Notes: a model not told the origin generated them from the sequence alone. Counted from the stretch's first letter, positions 12,001 through 24,289 are shown. The stretch is DNA of 64,000 nucleotides from Haemonchus contortus (GCA_000469685.2 LS997565.1:48910501-48974500), one strand, 5' to 3'. Numbers and translations: made by a program.

Positions 12001-15000
12001 GAAAAGAAATGCGTAACTTAATGCGATCCAAAAACGGTAGTCATTTACTCCTTTGAGTCACTGTTCCCTCACTCCTGAAGAGATGGCATCAGAGGTTGGC
12101 TCAAAGGATAAAAAAAGATTGTTGACTTCTTTGGTAAATATTTTTTCCGAAAATTGATTAATATGAAAAAATTTAGAAGCGATTCAAAAGAGGTCTCCAT
12201 TTTGTCGCAAGACTTATTTGCCAACCTTATAGAATCATACAGTGATCAAAAAATTCTTTCGCAGCCTGGAAACTGATAAAAGATGATGAATGATTATAAG
12301 AATGACAAGATAAGAAGATGATAAAAGAAGATATAAGGGTTCAGGTAGCTACCTCTTAAACACTTATAAAAACTTAGCATTGATTTGTCAATTGATCATT
12401 ATCGCAGCATCTGATTTGTAGGGATAATACCAGGAGTGCTAGCCTGAGGGCAAAACGTTCGCTGGTCGGTTGAAACTCAAACCATTCAAGAGCCGTTCGA
12501 GGTTCTGCGCTCTTACCACTGCACCACCCGCAAAAGTAGGTTTCGGCATGGCCAGATTCGCCCGGAACTGAACCTCGGAACTTTAACTCAGGACGTCTGT
12601 TCTGCAAGAAACAGACTAACAAAAGTGTTACAATCGAAGTGATTCGATTTGTTAGGACCACGTCACGTTTTGAGAGCAAAGCAAAAAATTGGATTACGGT
12701 AGTGTAGAAGGCAAACAGTACGGTAAGGGGACGGATTAAATACTGTACAACATGACAGCACAAACGTTACAAACGTTCATCAGCCCGAAATTTACGGTAG
12801 GGCACGGATCACTGAGACCGGTTACTCCCAGGCCTTGACTTTTTCAGAAATAAAACTTAAACCAGTTCGGAGAAGTCGAAAGAATAGCGGCACGAATAAT
12901 TGAATGAACATGTGGGAGGTGATGACGCTAGTGTAAGTGGGACGATAGATCTGACTTCAACGACTTTGGTACTCGTTCCCTTTCCTTTTACCTCCTCCCC
13001 CCCCCCCCCTTTGGATCCTTCCAGTTTTACGATCACTAACCACAAGCATACGTACAACGAACAACGCATCATCAACCGCATTACCCGCCTCATTAACTGC
13101 AATCAACAAACAAATTAAATGAAAACACGAAATATATGCTATACCAGGTTGCTGTCAGAAAAAGTGTGGCTGATTAGCAGTCCTTTCATTGACACCCAAT
13201 TTTTATGCATTTTGGTAGCTTCTCTGCCAAATTTGAACGCCTCAGGTCCAAGTGACTATTTTTGAGGAAACCCGGCCCCCACTGGGCGGAGTCTACACCT
13301 GTGATTTACCATTGGTTTCCCATCTCGCCACCTACATCTCTGCCAAATTTGAGTACTCTACGCTCAGGAGCAAAGGAGTTACAGATTTACCACTACACTA
13401 TTCTTGCAAGCTCCGCCCCTAATGGGCGGAGCCTAGCTTAGATCACGTGTACCCAAGGAGTTTGGCTCATTTTTCACTTGTTCATCCCCAGTCCCCACTT
13501 GTTCCCACCTGTCTGAGCTGTTCCACGTGTTTCGACGCCCTAGATACAGTGATAGTGATAAGATAGTTACAATGAAACACACATACAAACATACAGACAT
13601 TTGTGGTTTATATATAGTAAGGATATTCGCTATATAATGTACATGCTAGGACTATAGTGGCCTCGGTTTTGCAGTGGATAAGCACGGTGCATAGGAATTA
13701 CAGATCCTGGTTCAATTCCAGTCAGAAGAACATTTTTCTTATTCACAAAGCAATGCTCTTTATGGTACTTTTCTTTGATAGTTCAGAGTTTTCCGTATTC
13801 ACTCCGAGTTTAGTGCCCTCTTCCGCCTACTAATAATGAGAGGAGGATTCAGAGAGGAACAGGAAAGAGGGAAGGGAGGGAAAGGAAGGAATATAAAGGA
13901 GATTCTCATTGTGTTAGCTGCATTGTCAGAGGGTGAAAATGACGATCTACCACCGTTTCTAGAGAGCACAAATGTGGGTTCGAGTCCCGCCCGAGGACTC
14001 GGTATTTTGCGTACAATTTGCCATCCTTGTGAGACTTCCTAATTCTTCCCTTTGTGTTTTGGAAAAAAGTTGACAAAATTATCCTACTCTAATGTCATAA
14101 CCATCATGCCCCTCTCTCCTATACCTACGACAATTAAAACATCTCCATCAAGTTTCTTGAATGCCACAAATGCTTAAGTGTCTTCATAAACCTCGAAATC
14201 AAGTAGATCACTGAATACCGCACGAAATCCTGAAAAAGGGGTCCCGTGAATTGGGAGAGGCAACTTGTGCAGAATCCTTACAGGACAATTAAAATTACGG
14301 CATATAACAAGGAGGACGATAATGCAAAGGAGCAGTAGTGAACCCGTAGTGGGATCTGTACCTTTCACCGGGGAGAAAGGGTGCAAGAAGGGGAATATGG
14401 GCAAAGCTTTTATCACTATTTTCTAGAGATTACCATTTAAAGAAAGCGAATCTCATTGCAAAAAGGGAAAGATTGATGGGAAGCTGTACAAAATTGGAAT
14501 AATCATGATCTGTAGAGCCTTTCACACCCACACTCCATATCCCTACTTTGAGGAAATACTCAGAGTTCGAAAAGCCAGTCATGAAAAAAGGAAACAAGGA
14601 AGTCGCTACAGTATCGCAAAAAGCTGAGAAGTGGAAAATCTCAAAATTCATACATACAGTATCAGATGGATTTTCTCTCTTGAACCAGTAAATTGGAAAA
14701 GTAAGCAAGACGAAAACTTGAGGATGTCGAAGAGGTTATTTTATACCAGAAAGCACACTCGAACGTAAATTGAGTAAACGTGTACTTCTGGGAAAGACGA
14801 CGACGGCAAGCAATTACGGCGTGAACGAGTTTGAAGTGTAGAGAGAGGGGGAAATTGTGAAAAGTTTGAATAAATTTCGAACGAAAAAAAAGAGCTGCGT
14901 TGGCAGTGACTCACCTGTGCTTCGGCTTGAATTCGTCGTCTTTCTTCTCGTTCTAATCGAAGTAGATTTTCCAGTTCTTTGATTTCCTGCTCCAATTCAC

Positions 15001-15094
15001 TGGTCCCGATTGGCAATTTACCATTTCCGACCACATAGCCGGCGGCCGCCGCCTCATCCTCTGAATTCTCCGGCACTCCGTTTTCGTCGCTCAT
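1..15094 (-). CDS. DLG5: DLG5-type MAGUK scaffold protein (3' part beyond window edge)
   Basis: Exons in transcript order, with phases that agree except at exon 2: 14915-15094, 6992-about 7160/7179, 6732-6936, 6165-6228, 5868-6100, 5664-5788, 4840-5207, 4734-4768, 4040-4194, 3699-3854, 3348-3536, 2100-2236, 1846-2018, 1682-1729, 1016-1051, 820-942, 653-770, 233-342 and 1-179. Exon 1 encodes 60 residues from ATG 15094, acidic then coiled coil. Exons 2-5 are long heptad-type coiled coil. Exons 6-7 carry PDZ1, with the loop NLGIVLSGG. Exons 7-8 carry PDZ2 (DIGIELGNGVFVNAV). Exons 9-12 are a Ser/Pro/Arg-rich linker. Exons 13-16 hold PDZ3 (EFGLGLENSNGGVVIS), exons 16-17 PDZ4 (EGDLILEIDGYNVR), and exons 18-19 SH3 (DSFYVRINVDR; GEIVFVDNTMFMGQRGKWRA). 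Coiled coil, four PDZ and SH3 in this order is the DLG5 architecture; the guanylate-kinase domain should lie left of base 1. Known family role: junction and polarity scaffold at the cell cortex. Exons 14-15 (end of PDZ3) and the 3' end of exon 19 (possible donor at 22-23) are the least certain. No break is seen in any exon. Confidence 0.9.
5276..5500. repeat. Two related copies of a GGGCGGAG/GGGCGTGG repeat
   Basis: Blocks near 5276-5325 and 5432-5480 share the order ATGGGCGGAG, then a short spacer, then TGGGCGTGG(C/T)TT and AACAAA. They lie about 155 bases apart inside the intron between DLG5-like exons 6 and 7. The same GGGCGGAG core recurs at 1138-1160 and 13280-13440, so it belongs to a dispersed repeat. 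Confidence 0.5.
6410..6566 (-). repeat. tRNA-derived SINE, tail-truncated
   Basis: Reverse-strand copy of the main SINE family. It has the tRNA-like head with a degraded B box, then the CCTCCGAGGTC and CAGACTCGTCTGGGAG-like segments, and stops before the tail. It sits in a DLG5-like intron. Confidence 0.6.
7361..7472 (+). repeat. tRNA-derived SINE tail fragment
   Basis: Contains only the distal part of the SINE: the CGGCTGGCTACTGCA segment, the GCATTC-like region, then GAAGTCGAATGC and GGGGCGCATCC. The tRNA-like head is missing. Confidence 0.5.
8571..8590. repeat. Solitary end of the 61.9-kb inverted-repeat element
   Basis: Twenty bases, TATCGTGAACTGTGCCTTTA, identical to the right end of the element at 61886-62412. 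No partner end was found nearby, so this is a truncated copy. Confidence 0.5.
9058..9290 (+). repeat. Degenerate tRNA-derived SINE
   Basis: Recognisable by the GGTTTCAGACTCGCCTGGGAG block, the AAAGCACTGACTT block and the ATACGCATTC block in the usual order. The head is strongly diverged. Confidence 0.45.
10001..10277 (-). repeat. tRNA-derived SINE, near full length
   Basis: One of the best copies. On the minus strand it begins with GGCGGAGGTGGTGTAGTGGC (A-box-like), then GGGGTTCGAATCCCGG (B box), then CCTCCGGGGTCGGTGAATT, ACCAGACTCGTCTGGGAGG and the ATAAAAGCACTGACTTGTAC block. It ends with GCGGGGCCGGATCCCTCAGA and GGATTGATTAACGC. Confidence 0.75.
11209..11372 (+). repeat. tRNA-derived SINE, tail-truncated
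   Basis: The head reads GGCGGAGGTGGTGTAGCGGC, the B box is changed to GGATCGAATCC, and the block CTTGTCTGGGAGAATAAAAG is present. The sequence diverges after that. Confidence 0.6.
12425..12600 (-). repeat. tRNA-derived repeat of a second type
   Basis: On the minus strand it contains GCGGGTGGTGCAGTGGTAAG followed by AGCGCAGAACC, a convincing A-box-like start, but the rest does not match the main SINE family. It could be a different tRNA-derived SINE. The minus-strand open frame over this segment is not a gene. Confidence 0.4.
13190..13620 (+). repeat. GC-box repeat with internal duplication and ATATAGTAAGGATAT end
   Basis: The phrase CTCTGCCAAATTTGA occurs twice, about 120 bases apart, each followed by a GGGCGGAG box. 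The second box is an exact hairpin, CTCCGCCC-ctaat-GGGCGGAG. The block ends in a CA-rich stretch and TATATATAGTAAGGATAT. It looks like an old repeat with a simple-repeat 3' end. Confidence 0.5.
13659..13728 (+). repeat. tRNA-like relic
   Basis: About 70 bases with a D-arm-like segment GCAGTGGATAAGCACG and a T-arm CTGG-TTCAATT-CCAG. The ends do not pair as an acceptor stem, so it is a tRNA-derived relic and not a tRNA gene. Confidence 0.35.
13945..14003 (+). repeat. tRNA-like relic with a good B box
   Basis: Contains GTGGGTTCGAGTCCCGCC, a canonical T-arm/B-box region, but no matching acceptor stem. Likely a fragment of a tRNA-derived repeat. Confidence 0.35.
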
Positions 15095-15121
15095 TTCGTG
15101 GCCATAAAATCCTATCCCAAC

Positions 15122-15136
15122 GCTGTAAAAACAACA
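15122..15136 (-). promoter_or_regulatory. Probable trans-splice acceptor upstream of the DLG5-like start
   Basis: Read on the minus strand, a T-rich tract ending in TTTTTACAG lies 28 bases before the ATG at 15094. No convincing upstream exon with a matching donor is visible; the nearest GTAAG is only about 20 bases away, too close for a cis intron. A spliced-leader acceptor is the simplest reading. The 5' leader would then start at 15122. Confidence 0.45.
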
Positions 15137-18100
15137 TCTTACAGACAATCGACGAGACAAATAGTAGGCGATCGACGGTAAAGTAAAGGACGAACACGAC
15201 GGATCTGCAGAGAAAGCAGCGGCACAACAGCCAGCCGACGGCCACTACCGCCGTCGCCGTCGCCACCGCCGTTACCACTGCTCTACTTCAACGGTATACG
15301 TACACGTACAAATAAGGGCGACAGATCTATCATTGTCACTTACGGTTGGGTATACGATATTGATCGATAATCGATCGATGTTTCAAGCTTCCCAAAATGA
15401 GAAACTAGGTCTCTATTACAGTCCTTTAGATAGTTGTATAGGATGAGTCAGCTGATGAGACAGAAATGGTTCATTGGAGCGGAAAAGGGGGGAAATCAAT
15501 GATATCTAGGCACGTATGTCACAGAGAATGCTCGCATGTGAAACTGACGTTCTGAAGGAGAGCCTGGTCGTCAGAGGGCGGAATAATTGACGCTACTAAC
15601 GTTGGCTCGCTCCTCTTTCCCTTCGGTCGTTAAGGCCTGTTCACAAGGCTGTTCTTCAACCGATCGCGATCAATAATCGGGGCGTACAGTAAGAAGATGT
15701 TTGAGAGAAATTCAATCAACCAAGCATAAATAGATCAGTGAGGGAACAGATCAGCGACGAGGTCCAGAAGGAGTTCGGACTTGGCGCGTGCGTGTGCTGG
15801 CTGACAGAAGAGACCATTCGTCGCCTGCGCCGCTGCCGCCGACGATTCTTTCCTCGTTGTGTCTGAAGGTCGTTCGGCGAGGTGTTCAATTAACCGCGAT
15901 CCACGCATCGATTTTCCCCCGTCCGTGGTTGACGACGACGACGACGGCGACAACGACGACGATGACTATTCCTTCCCTGGACTTCCATCACTCGATCGCC
16001 CCATACCCCACCAACTCTGTTCCCTGACCTCGCGCCTCTTCAAGTAGCTCTTGCGAGACTGGAACAGGATCTGGTGGTAGTTCGAATCGTATTGGGGCAT
16101 TCCCTTATACTCCCGAAAGCGACCCGTAAAATCAACGACGCGGAAGGGAAGACTTTCACGCGCGTTTTCAATCCCGAACCGGGATTTCGCAAGATTCGGG
16201 TAATGGGACGGGTGGGGGGAAGAATGTGACGACTGATGTGACTGCGGCTCTACCATCAGGACTCGTGTGAGGGGGGAAAGAATAAACGGAACTCGACAAT
16301 CGAATTTTATGTTCAGTGAACCGAGCCAAACCCACTCAAACCCAGCAGTGAGCAAATAGGGTCACGGTCGGTACGAGAATGTTCTGCCGGTTGGAATTTA
16401 GCGTTAATGAGCGAATACGGATGAAATAAGCAATGTCTTATATGGGACAGCAGGGCACCTGGTCACATGTGGGCTCCCAAAAACCACATTGCAACTGTTC
16501 TTCGTAAGAAAAGTGAAGCGACACGAAAAAGTCGTACAAATGGAAGAGAGCTCGACGACAGTGACGATGAAGTTTTTTGACGACCGTGTGAAACCATCCG
16601 TACCAACTAAACGGTCGCACTAATCTGGCGACTCATCCCCGTGTACGTTCGTGAGGGATTTCGTTGGATTGGGAATCATTGCCCTTTCGGGACGACATCG
16701 TCGAGGTGGTAATTTGATTGGAATGTAACGCTTCAGCAAGAACTGGATTTACCATATTCTGCAAAATTACGTGGTATTGGTATCCAGGAATGGAATTCCA
16801 GGACGGATAGAGTAGAATACATTCCCGATAGGTAGTTTTGCAAAGATTTTGATGATAAGAGCTGCCAAAAGTAGAGCTTCACACTTCACGATCAGAACAT
16901 AAACAACCGAATCTCGCTGATGGATAGTGTACTCAAAATCAATCGGTCCTAGAAAGAGTCAAAAAATGGGAAAGAATTTTAAAAAATACATGTAAATAAT
17001 TAGTAAGACTTAAAATGCGACAAAAATGACTTCAATTCAAAATCTTAGAGCCATTGCAGCCCCCTTTAGGGCTATACGGTATGCCCACTATCCGAGAAAT
17101 GATCATGTCGCCATTGGTCTGGCAAATACATAACTGCCACTTGGACCAGAGCAAAGTAAGGTTTATGAGTTGAATGCCATTGATACGACCCCTATAAACC
17201 CCCTCCAAGCTTATCTTCCCAACCAAGGACCACTCTGAGGATGGGAATTGACCGAGGAAAGGAGGGGAAACAGGTGAAGGTGATCGGCACCGGTATAGAA
17301 CCGCTCTGGTAAATGACTTCTCAGGGCTTATCAGATTATTATCTTCCAGTTCGATAGTATTCTGCCTTCCCAGAGCCATTCGCTCCTTCAAAACTGAACG
17401 GCAACATCTTTAGCCTCTTCCCCTCATAAGAGAAACGTTCAACTCATTATCTGAATTCAAAGCTCCTGATCCGTAGGTGACCATCTCATCTTCGGCCTTC
17501 ACCTAGCAGAGTTCACGGTAATTTGGAGGCATCTAGCATCAAGAAATGTTAGATTATAGCGGATTTATAAAACTACGAGGCTTCAAAAGAGTAATAGGAG
17601 TGAGATTGTACGAGATTATATTCCTATAACTGCCTGGTGCCTCTTACATGGACATACTATTACTTGGCGTCCTAACGCCTAAAGTTTCATGGTGTATGGC
17701 CCGCCAAATGGCCACTTTTGGGTGTGTACCTCGGCCAAGCCGGTATAGGTTTCGGTCAGAGTTCACCCTCGAGAAAACTCTGCCTTCAAGTATCGGGGTC
17801 GAGTGGGTACAAATCAAAATTTCACGCTTGCGGACTGTTACGGTACCATTTCGGCTATGCCGTAATACCCTCCCCACCCCCCCCCCCCCCCCTCCCATGC
17901 TGGCCAGCCTAGGGATGATTCCATTTCAAAAGACAGTTCCATCAGACTGAAGTGACGTACAACATATTCTGAGAGATAAACGTGATCACTATTAGCAGCT
18001 GGATAGAGCTGGTTCTCAACCAGATCTGATTCGCAACATTGCCAGTGGGAGCTCCCAAACATCACTTTACCACAGAGTATAACGAGGAAAGAAAGTAAAA

Positions 18101-21100
18101 AGGGTATATGCATCGATCTCAGGGGGATTACTTGGTGAAGGCTCAAGACACTATTATCAGGCCAAGATGAATGGAAGTCGATTGCAGAAAGAAGAAGATA
18201 AATGAGGTTCCGGGGCAGGCTATATGTACTTATACATTATTGTAATTGTATTGGGAGGGGATTTGGGAGGAATATAGGTATTAAGTTGGAATTCGGACAG
18301 AAGTCAAGATCTACCTGACCCATTTCAAGCAGGTAACTTGAATCTCTGGGTAAAGTTTATTGTTACGGGGCTCGTTGTTACGGGGCAAATAGATGGGCCC
18401 CGCATAAATATCGACTAACCCATTCGTGCTAGACTTTCAATTGTTGTCTAGGGAGTCCAGAACTTCGATTGAAACACGAGAGCGAGAGGTACTTAAGCAA
18501 ACAACCGATGCCATTTATCTTCGCTATCAATCTTTGATTCTCAAAAACATCGGAAACCTCGAGGGCATAAGGTGTGTATGACAATGGGATCAATAAACAT
18601 ACACACATAAATATCAATAAATTAAATAATTCTGATGAATGGAAGATGAAAAAGTCAGAAAAGTCAAATGAATTATCTTTTCTGAATAGACGCAGAAGTT
18701 GTAGACATGGCGTACTCCGAGGGTATCGATTGACGGCAGCCGCTTCTTTTTTTTGTTGTAGCGCTCATCGGATAATTCTAGAGAAAAACATTTGGACTGC
18801 CTTGAACCTCTAATGAAGGCAATCATCTGGCTCCAACTTCTGGCCGCCGTCCGTCTGAGGACGACCAGAGATTGCATCGGAGACGGCAGAACAGGAAGCC
18901 CCAAACGGAACCAAAGAAAGAAAATGCTGCGCCTGATTGATGATAGAAACACACGCGGGAGGGACGTTCATCATCGTCAGACGATGATGAGGTTTTAACA
19001 AAAACGACGAAATCTCATAACCGAACAAACGAAGAGATTCTATTAGTAGCAGGGAGAGAGAAGGTGACGGGGCTGCTGCTGCTGCTGCTGAATGAGTTGG
19101 CGCGGGTGGCTTGCAAGTTTTGCAAGCCGGTTGTCGACCGACAAATTGAACTGAGCGAAACAACGAGTTCGATTCGAAACAGCAGGAAGGGGGGGGGGGG
19201 GTGATATAGAGCCCCTCGTGACGGCATATTCACCTTCAACACATTGTCCATGACCCCTTTGAATGATTCACTTTTCATTGCTGCATTCAGGGATCCTTTG
19301 AACTTTTTCTGGTGGGACAACGTTCTCTCTCCATCGTCTCTCACAGCTGTGCAGTCTATATGATCCCGACTGACTGATAACACAAGAACACTGACGACGC
19401 CCGGGTTCAGAGTACAGGACGGGACGCCTCTAACACCCCATGGAGATTGATCACTTCGTGAATGATTACGAATGAGACTGATCAGTTTCATGTCAGCTAT
19501 GGAAATGGCGATTTTGTTTGGACCCTTCCCACTACCTCGAATCGTTCGGTAAGTAGCAGTCCGGGCCTTGGAATAGCCGCAAACTGGTTTTGGCACCATT
19601 ATTCGCCCGCCGGTCATTATATTCACCAGCAGGAGACTTTCCATTAGGAACCTTCTTACATAGATAGTTCCTTGAATTCAGATTAGAAAGGCAACACGGT
19701 TCACTGAGACCATTGGGAAGGCAGTAACAGTGAATGAGCGAAAATGGCGATGAGCAATCGGCCTGATAAGCTCTAAGTGAGTAAGTCTTTAGGAAGGTTA
19801 TCATCTGAACGGCGAGTCAGCATGAATGAGAATTTTTTGGAGCAGCAAACGTCAATGACTAAAACGATACCAGTTTGGGTTACAGTGATTTTTTGCAGAG
19901 GGTGTGGTCATGGAAACCAAAATTCCCAGAAGAATTCTCTATTTCTAATCCTCACCTGTCATGTCGCTACCCATCAGCAATCCCTATAGGGTGTGGCAAA
20001 CAAAAACAAACGATTTTAGGCGAAACACAGGCAAAACCACCAGGGAACTATCCCCACACAAACAGTGCACGACCATCTCGAACGCTACGATCGATAACGA
20101 CGTCATGAGTAATTCGGAACGGCGGCGACGGCAATGAGACGGGACGAGACCGGAAGACTAAGGAACGAACAGATAGGGGGTAGCGTCTGATGGGGGGAAC
20201 AACGGCGAAGACCAGAGAATCCGACGGAGTGTCGTACGCCGCCGCGATCGGGCGGGCGGTCAGTGCGGTGGACGCGTTCCCATTTGGGGGACGCACGAGA
20301 GTAGCGGGGTGGTGGCAGGTGCAGGAACGACGACCCTCCTCGCACTGTGTTTGCACAGTGTCTCGATTCGCGTTCGAATCGCAAACTGACGACCGACGGC
20401 TGGTGGGAGTGTGTTGTGAGAGTCACGCGTTCATCTCATAACACCATCAATTGTTTCATTAAATTTTTTCAGAACAAAGCTGTACAGTATTCCTCATATC
20501 CCAGAAGTTCGCCTCCCATATTCTGAAGCCTTTGATCACTTTGATGCCAAGATTCACCCAGGATGGGCTATGTATTCCTCCTCCAGTTGGGACCATAGAA
20601 AACTCCCAAGGTGTACTTGGCCCCGAGGAAGACGGCAAACAATTACCTCACAAGTATGCGGTGTGGAAAGAAAAATCGTATGAAGTATTTCCGATGAAAA
20701 AGCAAACTGCTGAGGCAGTAATTTACTTGGATTCAGGCCTAGTTTCGTCGCTTTCCTCTCGCACGATTCGGATAAGTTCTTGGTCCTTAGAGTCTATGAT
20801 CTCCTACTTGGAATCGCTGGGTATCTATTGACAACCTACCGTTCTCATCCTACGAGAACTCCCTTTCGTAATGGAAACATGTAGGTCCAAATCAGACTTT
20901 TCACCTCTGGGAGGATACTTGTAGTACTAACTAAACTAACCCTGTGATACGACCCGTATGTTGGCTGGCCAGGGAGGATTCTCTTTCGAGAGAGAATCCA
21001 TTCGGGCCAAGAGCGGAATAAAAGTTAAATCGTTACGAAATCATGCACACAATAGCCTATTCAATATGAATTTTTACAAAAAACAGCAGGAGGTTCGATC

Positions 21101-21735
21101 GTTTCGCGAACAATCCCCATGGGAGTCAAATTTCAGGCAATTTCACAGGCGCCTAGAAAAGCGCAATGTCATACTTTTCTGAGAACCTCCTACGACAACT
21201 ATGTAAGCCTGTAGCCTTTACTTTCAGAATTCATGGAAAAGGTGTCATATAGACAAAAATGTCATGGAAATCGTACCCACAAATATCAGCTGATATTGTG
21301 ATTCGAAGGGACAACATTGGGGAACACTGCCTATGATTCCATTCCCCAGGGATCTGAGGGCTCTCAAGAATAGCTGGACCAATTCGGGCTGTTTTTAGCA
21401 ACAATTCAGCAGGCATTAAAGACCAACAACGGCAACTTCTCAGGCTAAAGTATCAGAGCTAACTGGTTGCTGCCTGAATTGCTATTGGTTATAACAAGTG
21501 GTAGGGAAAATAAGTGCCAGAAATCTCGCACTATTTTGAGAATTCTCCGGGGAATTTTCGGAAGTTTCCTGGAGGGGTTATTATGTAAGGACACCACCTG
21601 AGCGCATACGCCTAACATTTCTGGCTACTTCTTCCTTGCTTTTGACCAATATGATGATCGAACTGCACACCCAATTTAACATAAACTTCACCACGAGTTC
21701 GTATCCGGCCACTTCGCTACTGAAACCAATTAAAA

Positions 21736-21942
21736 ATGTGTCAAGCATTTGACCTCGAAGCCCCATCCAAGTGGTTCTATACAAACACGTTCCAACCTTT
21801 CACAGTCTACAACAGAAAGGTTGAAGATGAACCTCGATCTGGTCAGACGATTGCAATATCACGAAATCCCCTGATATGTTCGCGCACACAAGTGAATAGG
21901 GTCCTTGATAGCACCTCTACAGAGGCATCCAGAAAATCCTAG
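21736..21942 (+). pseudogene. Possible mariner-type transposase remnant
   Basis: A short frame carries VEDEPRSGQ, close to the EDEPRSGRP-type linker motif of mariner-family transposases, preceded by a WF and followed by a short helix-like stretch. No catalytic DDE/D domain is visible on either side, so only a fragment survives, if the match is real. It ends at a stop 60 residues from where a transposase would continue. Confidence 0.3.
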
Positions 21943-24289
21943 TAGATTCCTGAAGACTAGAATCCTGAAGACTTGTGAAGTCTTCAGCTGAGTGTGGCGC
22001 TTCCCGCACAGCCTAATGTCTCAATAGAAGAGCGCCGGAATTCGTAGAAAGTCGAGATTTTACTGTAGGAAGAGATACCAGATTCAGAATGAGTTCTAAT
22101 GTTATTCCTGGGTGGCTAATGGGGTTCAAAACAATTATTTTGACCTCAGAATGCTCAAAACTTGATTATTCTGAAGTTTGTACTTCAAAGGCCTCTGCAT
22201 ATTTATTTGGTGTGAGAGAATAGTGAATGTAGGGATGATCAGTCATTCATGTCAATCAAAGATCAATCAGTCATTCTAAGAAAAATTTAAAAGAAGAATA
22301 AGTTTGAAAATGTGGCTTTCTCTAAGCTGAAGGGATGAAAGAGAACACCGCGATGACCTTGGTGTTTGGAAAAGCTCTCGATCGCTGATATCACCTAAAA
22401 TCGACCAGTGTCAGCCGTTCAACCAGTTTAATCACCAGAAATCCTATCTTATCTACCCGTCTTATCGCAACTGATCGTAACTCTCCTTTACCGCACCGAC
22501 CATTCATTCGGTCGCGGAGCCCTACAGTTGACAGAGCTAACCTCGGGGAACGCTAACCCAGTCCGACAGCTGAGCAAGGTTGGGCTTGGCGGCTGAATCC
22601 GTGACAAAGGGGACCCTCTATACCGAAGGCGCCGAGTTGGAAAACGAATGAGTGGATATCGTGAATTAGGAAAAACAGGAGGGCTGGCAAGTTTGTGGTG
22701 GAGGAAAGGAAAGGAAATGAGGATGGGCGATTCTATGCTTTTTCCTGCACCTGAGTGCGCTACAGCAAGCGTAATTCTTGCAAAAAACTCGTCCCAGATC
22801 GTTTCATTTGCTAACCTAACCATTTTTCCCCATTCACTTCATCAAGGATAACTTTCCCAGGTGTAGCTCCCTTGAACAGCAGTCCTAGGAGACGGGGTAA
22901 CTATATAGGAATCAGGGGTGTAACATTCAAATTTTCCATCTAAGGATCTCCGCGTGAGTAGCTTCGCCTCCTTTGTCAGAGCAGATCTAAACGGCAGAAT
23001 GAATATGGCGATAGGCACTGCCGACATTCCCTTGTGAGCCTTTTTATGCTTCAGAATAAATTTTGATTTCTTTCGATGTCGTGGGGCTCTGGTGAGCCTT
23101 TTTTGGATGTCCTTGGGAACCCAATCACAAAACCAACGATTCGATTGATAGTTCATATCATGTCATCGGGAAGACCCATTTGTATTGAATGATGTGATGC
23201 TGATAACGATGATGACGTTGAAGTGCTGATGTGAAACCGATCACGATCGGTCAATAGAAGCTTGAAAATGTCAGGAAAATGACGAATCTAGGCGGTATCT
23301 GCGTCAGCTACAGCTCCCACCATCAACTCCGCACGTGAAAAGAAGACGGAGCCTAGAAATGAGTGTTTGGTACTCCTATTGGGAATTAGGCTCACGTCAA
23401 CTGAAATGAGTTCTTCGAACACTGACCGCCGCCCAGGCTTTGCTCCGCAATGGCCCACCCATCCCATGTTCTTATCGGGAACTAATCCCTTGATACCTAG
23501 GCCTGCACGGGCCACGAGACGTAATGATGACGTACGGGAACAGAATGAAAAGCATCAGAGGCGGCTTGATCTGCGAAAATGACTTTCCTCTGAAGGAACA
23601 CCCGTCTACTACAACATCATGAGGGTCATTTAAGGAAGAACTACCGGTCTCGCCCCAATCATCACCAGTTCGCTTACCCACTCAGTGAAGCGCAAACTGG
23701 ATGGAAGAGATTTTCAAGCTAGCCAGCGCTGAATTGAAAAGAGCTACCTTTCTGGCTTCCTTGGAGTATTGCGTCGTTTTTGAGTTACAGCAATCAACAG
23801 TGTACCGGTCATTTTTGACCCAAAAAGCCTTTTCCACTTTTAATCCGATTTTTCCTTTTACGTATTGACGTCAACAAACGGCAGCAACTAGTTATCAGAG
23901 GTGGTGACGTGATGGTGTTGGCCGAAGATGGCGAAAGTAAGTTTGGCGGAGACTAAGATCCTTCAAAAATGAAAACAGCTGAAAATCGAAATTTGGGGTC
24001 CATCCAAAAATGCACGCTTCATTGGCAAGATGAGAGATAGCCGATGAGCCTATCAAGGTGGGTCTTGATTCTGAATCCCATTCAAAGTGATTGGGGTTGA
24101 GAACGGATCCTAATCCCCTATACTTAGTTGCTGAAGTAGGAGTTGGACTTGATGTTTCCGTACTCGCAGATACGCGAACCTTCAGGTGAGTGACAACAAG
24201 GAGGCCATGGAGTTAGCTTTCTCCCAAGTGGAATTCGGGTTTGTGAGTCATAGTAGCAAAACAGAGCCTTGAAGGTGAACATCTCGACT

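Larger units (their letters stand above)
7180..14914 (-). other. Large first intron of the DLG5-like gene, repeat-filled
   Basis: This 7.7-kb stretch between coding exons 1 and 2 contains no frame that looks like a gene. It holds tRNA-derived SINE copies (near 7361, 9058, 10001, 11209 and 12425), tRNA-like relics (13659, 13945), a GC-box repeat (13190-13620), poly(C) tracts, and one solitary end (8571-8590) of the inverted-repeat element seen at 61.9 kb. The best acceptor of exon 2 is out of phase with exon 1, so a small coding exon may be hidden here. Confidence 0.6.

Noticed and set aside
12374..12763. 129-codon minus-strand frame as a gene
   Set aside because: Its middle is the tRNA-derived repeat at 12425-12600.
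19015..19644. 209-codon minus-strand frame as one protein
   Set aside because: It crosses a poly(G) tract, has no recognised motif and its parts look at best like separate small exons.
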